Origin: Chitinophagaceae bacterium
GTDB lineage: Bacteria > Bacteroidota > Bacteroidia > Chitinophagales > Chitinophagaceae
Reading direction: 5' to 3'
NCBI GenBank assembly: GCA_016706055.1
Contig: JADJKL010000002.1
Span: 124,001 to 188,000, forward strand
Length of the DNA: 64,000 bases
Shown here piece by piece: positions 58,810-64,000 of the stretch. Both the position numbers and the translations under genes were made by a program. The stretch's first letter is position 1, and each line of letters begins with the position of its first letter. The notes under the pieces were generated by a model that saw only the letters and a list, made by a program, of their open reading frames with translations, was not told the DNA's origin and did no database searches.

Positions 58810-59670
58810 TTAATCTTCTTTTGGAATGTGTATTGAATAACTATTGAAGCTCATTAATGGTACGGTTGAATGTTCTGCAAATTGCTTCACCATGTCTTTA
58901 TGAAATAACCTACTAATGCCGGTATTGCCTTTTTCAAACATTACAAGCAAATCAGCATTTTTATTATTTAAATAACTTACGAGTGATTTTGCTAGATCAT
59001 CAGATACTAGTGTTTCATAATTCAAATGGGGATACTTTACTTGGTAACTTAGATTTTTTCGAAAATTCGTTGCTTCTGAATTGTATGATGATTCATCTTT
59101 ATAAATGTGCACTATGGATAATTCTGCATTATAAATTTCAGCTATAGGGACTAGCCTAGTTATAGCAATGATATCATGCTGATTAAAATCGGAAGCATAA
59201 ATGATATGCTTCAAGACGTCAAAATTTGCTTCCTCTGGTATGGCTAATATAGGACAAGGAGCTTTTAAGACTAATGCTTTTGTAGTGCTGCCAACAATAG
59301 CTTCTTTAAATATACTTTGTCCTTTTGTTCCCACCACTGTCATGTCGGCATCAGTTTCATTAATGGCTTCAATTATTCCATCTGCTGTAGAACTATTAAA
59401 TTTTACACTGTAATGAATTTTTGAATTTGCATCTAATGAGTTAGTTGAATTTCCAACATATTTTTTTAAATTCTTAGTGATAGAAGCTATTTTTTCTTCT
59501 TCCATTTCTGTAAAGGAGGATACTGATGAAGAACTATTCATAATTGTTGGAAAATCTTCCACATTTAATATGATAAGCTCAGCATCGAATTTTTTAGATA
59601 ATCCAATTGCAAATTTTAACGCTTTTGATGCATTTTCAGAAAAGTCTGTTGGATGAATAATTTTTTTCAC
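58810..59670 (-). CDS. tandem universal stress protein (UspA family)
   Basis: A 286-residue protein with two Usp domains. The first begins MKKIIHPTDFSENASKALKF and ends with the ATP-binding VVGTKGQSIFKEAIVGSTTKA loop (G-x2-G-x9-GS). The second begins HIIYASDFNQHDIIAITRL and lacks a complete ATP loop (LLVMFEKGNTGISRLFHKD), so probably only the first half binds nucleotide. A stress-response role is inherited from the family. Confidence 0.88.
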   Translation of the reverse strand: MKKIIHPTDFSENASKALKFAIGLSKKFDAELIILNVEDFPTIMNSSSSVSSFTEMEEEKIASITKNLKKYVGNSTNSLDANSKIHYSVKFNSSTADGIIEAINETDADMTVVGTKGQSIFKEAIVGSTTKALVLKAPCPILAIPEEANFDVLKHIIYASDFNQHDIIAITRLVPIAEIYNAELSIVHIYKDESSYNSEATNFRKNLSYQVKYPHLNYETLVSDDLAKSLVSYLNNKNADLLVMFEKGNTGISRLFHKDMVKQFAEHSTVPLMSFNSYSIHIPKED

Positions 59671-59931
59671 GACATTTATTTTAAGTGACTAAATTAGGAT
59701 AAAATCATTAACTAGTTAGTGATTGATATCATATTAAAAGATGACTATTATTATTGGGAGTCATTAAACACTTTTGGAAATTGTATTGTGTATAATGAGT
59801 ATGTCTTGTCTCAGTGTTGGAATTCATTGTTTGCTCAGCACCAAACATCCGTCGAAGTTGAAAAACAAAAGATGAAATTAATAACTTAAAAGCGAACGTA
59901 GTGTTCAAAAAAAAACTTCCCTAGCTCTTAC

Positions 59932-60020
59932 ACCGTGGTTGGTTTTTGTCTTCCATCAACTACATGAATAAAAGTAATCAACTATTCAAATGTCATTATA
60001 GCATCAGTAGCCGGTGAAAG
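59932..60020. repeat. dispersed REP-like repeat
   Basis: Gap 59671-60139. CACCGTGGTTGGTTTTTGTC, TTCCATCAACTACATGAATAA, GTCATTATAGCATC and GCCGGTGAAAG form the second copy of the 58366 unit; GTGGTTG/CAACTAC is a weak hairpin as in the 56.65 kb element. Nothing else is seen in the gap. Confidence 0.5.
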
Positions 60021-60139
60021 TTATTCTTTTGAAGGGGCATGAGTTTTATCAAGAAATTGCTTGACATTCATCATAACTGTATCATATAATTTAACTCATC
60101 TTTAAGTTGTAATCAATTAATAAAAATTAAAATACAATT

Positions 60140-60520
60140 ATGACATACACTACAGTTTCTAAGTGCGGTAATGACCACTCCACTTGGTTGAAAGAATTAG
60201 ATTTTTACAATGAAGAGTTATCCTTGCTAGAGAAAAGACTGCTGGAAATAGCAGACAAGAATAATGGCAAAGAAGTAATGGCAGAAGTAGAACATTTTCA
60301 AAACCAGTTTATTGTTCAGCGTAACAATATGGATGTGTTGCAACATAATATTAATGAACATAACAATAAAGTGGCGGAGGATGCAAAAGCACATGCTGGC
60401 AAAATGGAAGTTAGCAAAGAGCATGACCACAAAGAGTTAAAGACTCAAATAGAAATGTTTGAAAAAGTGTTTAATGAGCTAAGGCATGAGTACAATCGCT
60501 TTCTCTCTAAATGGTTGTAA
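60140..60520 (+). CDS. small coiled-coil hypothetical protein
   Basis: A 126-residue, mostly helical protein. MTYTTVSKCGNDHSTWLKEL is followed by long heptad-rich helices (SLLEKRLLEIADKNNGKEVM; FQNQFIVQRNNMDVLQHNI; DHKELKTQIEMFEKVFNELR) with many His and Glu. No signal peptide or membrane segment. It lies among stress-related genes. Function unknown. Confidence 0.65.
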   Translation: MTYTTVSKCGNDHSTWLKELDFYNEELSLLEKRLLEIADKNNGKEVMAEVEHFQNQFIVQRNNMDVLQHNINEHNNKVAEDAKAHAGKMEVSKEHDHKELKTQIEMFEKVFNELRHEYNRFLSKWL

Positions 60521-60599
60521 TTTTTTATAAGTGGTGTTGCCGTTCGCTAGCTTATTCGACTTTGCTAAAATGCATTTTTGTCTAATACTAGTTCTTCGG

Positions 60600-62425
60600 C
60601 TACATCTCAAACTCCCAAACCGTTCTGTAACTACCGTGCTGCTCCATATAAGTAAGAAATGCATGGTAAAATGCATCGGCGGCAATGGTGGCACTATCGC
60701 CGATTACAAATAACTTTTCTTTGGCACGGGTAAGAGCCACATTCATGCGGCGATAATCTTTGAGGAAACCAATATCGCCATCATCATTACTTCGCACCAG
60801 AGAGAGAATGATGTTTTCTTTTTCCTGCCCTTGAAAACTATCGATAGTGCTGATGCGAATTGGCTTTGGCAACATTTCTTTTGCAGCCGCTACCTGACCC
60901 GAATAGGGAGAGATGAACGCCGTGGATGCAGGATTGAGTTCTTCTGTTTGCAACAGCTTGAGGACAATATTTAATTCGCCGGGGTTTTGAAGACTGCTGC
61001 CGTTGGCACCATGCTCTTCATTATAACCAGAACCTGCAGTATCTATGAAAGTTATATGAGTGCCAGTATTTGCCAACTGCGCAGGAGAGAGCAATTGATT
61101 ATTGTAAAAATAACTGCTGCTGAAACCAGCGATTGATTCCTTCATCCGGTATTGTGTGTTGAGCAGATGAATGATGGCGGTATGTTGTATGGCAGTTTCC
61201 AAAATAGAAATATTGAGCCCAAGCTTTGTGGCTTCCATACTTAATACCGTTGGTGGTAATTGCCAATGGTCGCCAGCAAGTACTATCTTATCTGCCAATG
61301 GGAAAATACACCATGCTAATGGTTCGATACATTGACCTGCTTCGTCCAACACCAACGTGGCAAATTCCAAATGATTAATACCTGCATCGTAAATGCCGAT
61401 AGGTGTGCCTGCGATTACTTGTGCTTCTTCAAAAAGTTTTTCCTCGTTATAGGCTTGCAGTTTTTTTATTTCGCTCCGCAGGTTCTTTACTTCTTTAAAT
61501 AAGAGTTGCCGTTGTTCTCTTTCTGCTTTGCCAAAGCTGCGTTTGTATTTTAATGCCATTCTGCGAAACTCTTCGGCTCTTTGTTTTAATTGTTTAATTT
61601 CTTTTGTTGTTTGCTGTTGGCGAGTCGGCCTTCGGGAGTATGTGCAAAGATGGCTTCGTCTGTTTTGCTGGCGTTGCCAACACGAAGCAATCGTATGTTT
61701 TGCTGTAAGAGACCTTTTGCAATATTATCAACAGCGGTGTTGCTGGGTGCGGACACTAAAACTTTTTCGCCATTCTTTATTAATTTTACAATGGCTTCAA
61801 TGAGTGTTGTTGTTTTGCCCGTACCGGGTGGGCCATGCACAATGATAATGTCTTCATTTTGCAGAATAGCTTTTACGGCTTGTTGCTGGCTATCGTTCAA
61901 CTGCTTGTTGCGAAAATCAACAGTGCTATTTTTTAGAGCAGCAGCAAGGTTAGTTGGCACTCCATCATGCAGTTGTTCGAAACGTTTGAACAAGGGTTTG
62001 TTGTTCTCCAGTTCGTTCAGCACTTTTTTCATGATGCTGGTGGTTCTTGTATCAGGAGCTAATTTGATACCGACACCATTGTCTTCAATCCAATCGGGGA
62101 AATCGGGAGCGAAGAGACGGAATTCACCATTCTTTCCATCCAAATTTATGAGTACCCCTTTTACTGGTTCTTCACCAGTTATAAAACATTCGATGGCCGC
62201 TCCATCACGGAACATATTTGCTTCTGGTGGAAAACTGAGTTTGAAATTTACTTCGGGATAATCTGCATAACCAAAATTTTTGCGAGTAACAATAATAGGA
62301 TGTAGGGCAAGGCCTTCAGACTTTAATGCTTTTAAAGAATGCTGCTGATCTAAACGATATCGCTGTGCCTGTTCCTTTTCTTCGAGGTCGATACATTTCA
62401 ATAACCGCTGAATATCCTGATGCAT
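60600..62425 (-). CDS. SF1 helicase, IGHMBP2/Upf1-like, one apparent frameshift
   Basis: About 608 residues after joining two frames. N-terminal 1B/stalk-like domain, then Walker [18 protein letters not shown], motif Ia [20 protein letters not shown] box VLDEAGQC, motif [13 protein letters not shown], motif [17 protein letters not shown] and motif [15 protein letters not shown]. The frame breaks near 61605 (one A missing in the AAAA after ANSKQQ, restoring [20 protein letters not shown]). Members unwind RNA/DNA 5'-3'. A decayed fragment of its 3' end lies at 56.5 kb. The start ATG at 62425 gives [20 protein letters not shown]. Confidence 0.9.
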
Positions 62426-62679
62426 GATGTGAAAATAGGATTGAAGGGAGAAATAAAAAAAACTTAGTTATTTCTATTATTCAAATTATTTTTTTTGAAA
62501 ACCGATATGATCATTGAATTCAAAATGACATATCCCTTACTATTTTATAATATGAGTGTAATTTCTACAAATTACTATTAGTTTATTAACAGAATAGAAT
62601 TGAAGGGGATAACTTTTGCTTATTAAAAAGAGGTTGAATTTTTAACTTTACGTAATAATTATTTCATAAAAAACCTGCA

Positions 62680-63978
62680 ATGATTCCATTTTTTTTAAAA
62701 TCCATTATTTTAAGTTTCTTCTTTTTTATTTCATTCAATTCTTTTGGACAAACAACTAATACCTATACAACGTCTACCACTTGGGTAGTTCCGTTAACAG
62801 TAACAAGCATTGTTATTAAAGTACATGGAGGAGGAGGAGGAACTGGCGGTCAGGATTGTGGAGCTGGTTGCAGTAATTCAGCGGCAGGTCAGACTGGATA
62901 TGTTAATGCTTCATTCGCTGTTACACCCGGAGATGTGATAGGTATTTATCCAGGAGGCAAAGGTGTAAACGGAGGGAATAGTGTTTCTGGAACCGGGGGT
63001 GGAAGCGGTGGAGCAGATACTTACCCTTCTCTTAATTTCAATGGAGGTACTGGTGGAAATGCAGGTAGTTCTGGATCTTCTGGTGGAGGCGGAGGCGGAG
63101 GTGCTGCATCTGTTGTCACCATCAATTCAGTAATAAGAATTGTTGCTGGGGGTGCTGCTGGTGGTGGTGGAATGGCTAACTTGGCCGGTTCTGGACTTCC
63201 AGGAAATTCTACTACATCTTCTAACGGTTTGAATAATGGAGGGAACGGCACTACACCGGGTGGAGATGGTGGTGGTGGTGGTGCTAGTGGCGGCGGTCAG
63301 TTTGCTTCTGTGGGCGGAGGTGTTCATGCAGCAGGTGGGGAAAGTGCAGGCAACGGAGGCTTTCGGGGTGCTAATGCAATAACAACTGCCAGCCTTGTAA
63401 CTACAAACGGAACAATTGCATGGGCAAATGGTGGACAGATTGCAATAACGTTTCTTTCAACCTTACCTGTACAATTATTAGATTTTAAAGCGTCTAAACA
63501 GATACGTAATGTAGTTCTTACTTGGAGTACAGCTTCTGAGCAAAATGCAAAGGATTTTATTATACAACGAAGTAAAAATGGCCAGCAATGGGATGATATC
63601 GGCTCTGTAACGGCAATTGGAAATTCAACCACACGTCAGGATTACGAGTTTACTGATCAGAACCCTTTATCTAATTCAAATTATTATCGTCTCCAACAAC
63701 GAGATCAGGATCATAACTTTTTATTTAGCAAAATAGTCGTCTTACAAAATTCAGGCATCGTTGGGAATTTATTTGTATATCCTAATCCGGTTATAAATGG
63801 AATGATGACAGTTTGGTTGCAAGAAGCATCCGAAATAGCAATTTATAATGTTAGCGGGGCAAGAATGATGCAACAAAAATTTACGGCAGGTAAACACCTG
63901 GTAAATCTTTCGCACTTACCAAAAGGTAATTATTATATACGGTCAGGTGGCGAGGGTATAAAAATATTATTGCAATAA
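62680..63978 (+). CDS. glycine-rich secreted protein with T9SS type A sorting domain
   Basis: A 432-residue exported protein (signal peptide FLKSIILSFFFFISFNSFG). The first half is glycine-rich, with GGGGGTGGQDCGAGC, GGTGGNAGSSGSSGGGGGGG and GGGGGASGGGQFASVGGGVH, possibly an adhesive or elastic region; TTWVVPLTVTSIVIKVHGGG resembles the start of receptor-like glycine-rich modules. Then a fibronectin-like segment (LLDFKASKQIRNVVLTWSTA; YRLQQRDQDHNFLFSKIVVL) and the C-terminal T9SS type A domain: FVYPNPVINGMMTVWLQ, EIAIYNVSGARMM, LSHLPKGNYYIRSGGEGIKILLQ. It is expected to be secreted and surface-attached. Confidence 0.88.
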   Translation: MIPFFLKSIILSFFFFISFNSFGQTTNTYTTSTTWVVPLTVTSIVIKVHGGGGGTGGQDCGAGCSNSAAGQTGYVNASFAVTPGDVIGIYPGGKGVNGGNSVSGTGGGSGGADTYPSLNFNGGTGGNAGSSGSSGGGGGGGAASVVTINSVIRIVAGGAAGGGGMANLAGSGLPGNSTTSSNGLNNGGNGTTPGGDGGGGGASGGGQFASVGGGVHAAGGESAGNGGFRGANAITTASLVTTNGTIAWANGGQIAITFLSTLPVQLLDFKASKQIRNVVLTWSTASEQNAKDFIIQRSKNGQQWDDIGSVTAIGNSTTRQDYEFTDQNPLSNSNYYRLQQRDQDHNFLFSKIVVLQNSGIVGNLFVYPNPVINGMMTVWLQEASEIAIYNVSGARMMQQKFTAGKHLVNLSHLPKGNYYIRSGGEGIKILLQ

Positions 63979-64000
63979 ATAAAATGAAATCTTAAAATAA

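Noticed and set aside
62866..63632. Minus-strand ORFs opposite the glycine-rich gene
   Set aside because: Pro/Ala-rich shadows of the Gly-rich coding strand without signals of their own.

Overview
The window looks like a chromosome segment of a low-GC Bacteroidota, most likely a Chitinophagaceae-type organism (family inferred from gene content, not proven). The supporting evidence is a SusC/SusD pair, type IX secretion C-terminal domains, a b558-type succinate dehydrogenase, a Bacteroidota LPS/peptidoglycan cluster (LptD, OstA-like, MlaD, two amidases), and a tRNA promoter that matches the Bacteroidota consensus TTTG-N20-TAnnTTTG exactly.

Layout. 0-5.5 kb: a truncated kinase-like protein, a BtuF-like metal receptor, a candidate A-rich RNA, cystathionine beta-synthase, an ECF sigma/anti-sigma pair and a divergent DUF6249-like membrane protein. 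5.5-9.6 kb: an accessory patch with a frameshifted lipoprotein, a REP-associated tyrosine transposase (RAYT) with its own palindromic repeats, decayed small ORFs and a frameshifted S41 protease. 9.6-16.3 kb: a MurNAc/GlcNAc kinase-like gene plus murQ, then a threonine operon thrA-thrB-thrC preceded by a previously unannotated-looking Thr/Ile leader peptide (MASITTTTITTTR). 17-21.6 kb: sdhC-sdhA-sdhB with a glycosyltransferase gene between sdhA and sdhB. 21.6-30.3 kb: a gliding-type secreted PKD protein, a giant outer-membrane protein, YchF and a SpmA/SpmB-like membrane protein. 30.3-39.4 kb: an MG2-like surface protein, then susC-susD-DUF4397 and a DeoR-type regulator. 39.5-49 kb: envelope biogenesis genes, acyltransferase and uracil-DNA glycosylase. 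49-49.9 kb: an unexplained 770-base stretch, containing a terminator-ended array of AAAACC-like motifs at a 26-nt period, then tRNA-Arg(TCT). 49.9-55.8 kb: two tandem secreted paralogs and the histidine utilisation genes hutH and hutU around a convergent deoD. 55.8-62.4 kb: small hypothetical genes among degenerate repeats and gene fragments, a universal stress protein and an SF1 helicase. 62.7-64 kb: a glycine-rich T9SS cargo protein.

About nineteen apparent frameshifts interrupt otherwise normal genes, including core ones (thrA, thrC, lptD, susC, helicase). Nearly all can be repaired by adding one base to a short homopolymer run. The simplest reading is indel error in the assembly, so these genes are annotated here as full-length with frame breaks rather than as true pseudogenes.

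The most interesting unexplained items are the 26-nt periodic RNA-like element at 49.4-49.7 kb and its looser relative at 1.6-1.9 kb, the putative thr attenuator, the heptanucleotide repeat array inside hutU, and the RAYT/REP system with its dispersed relatives.
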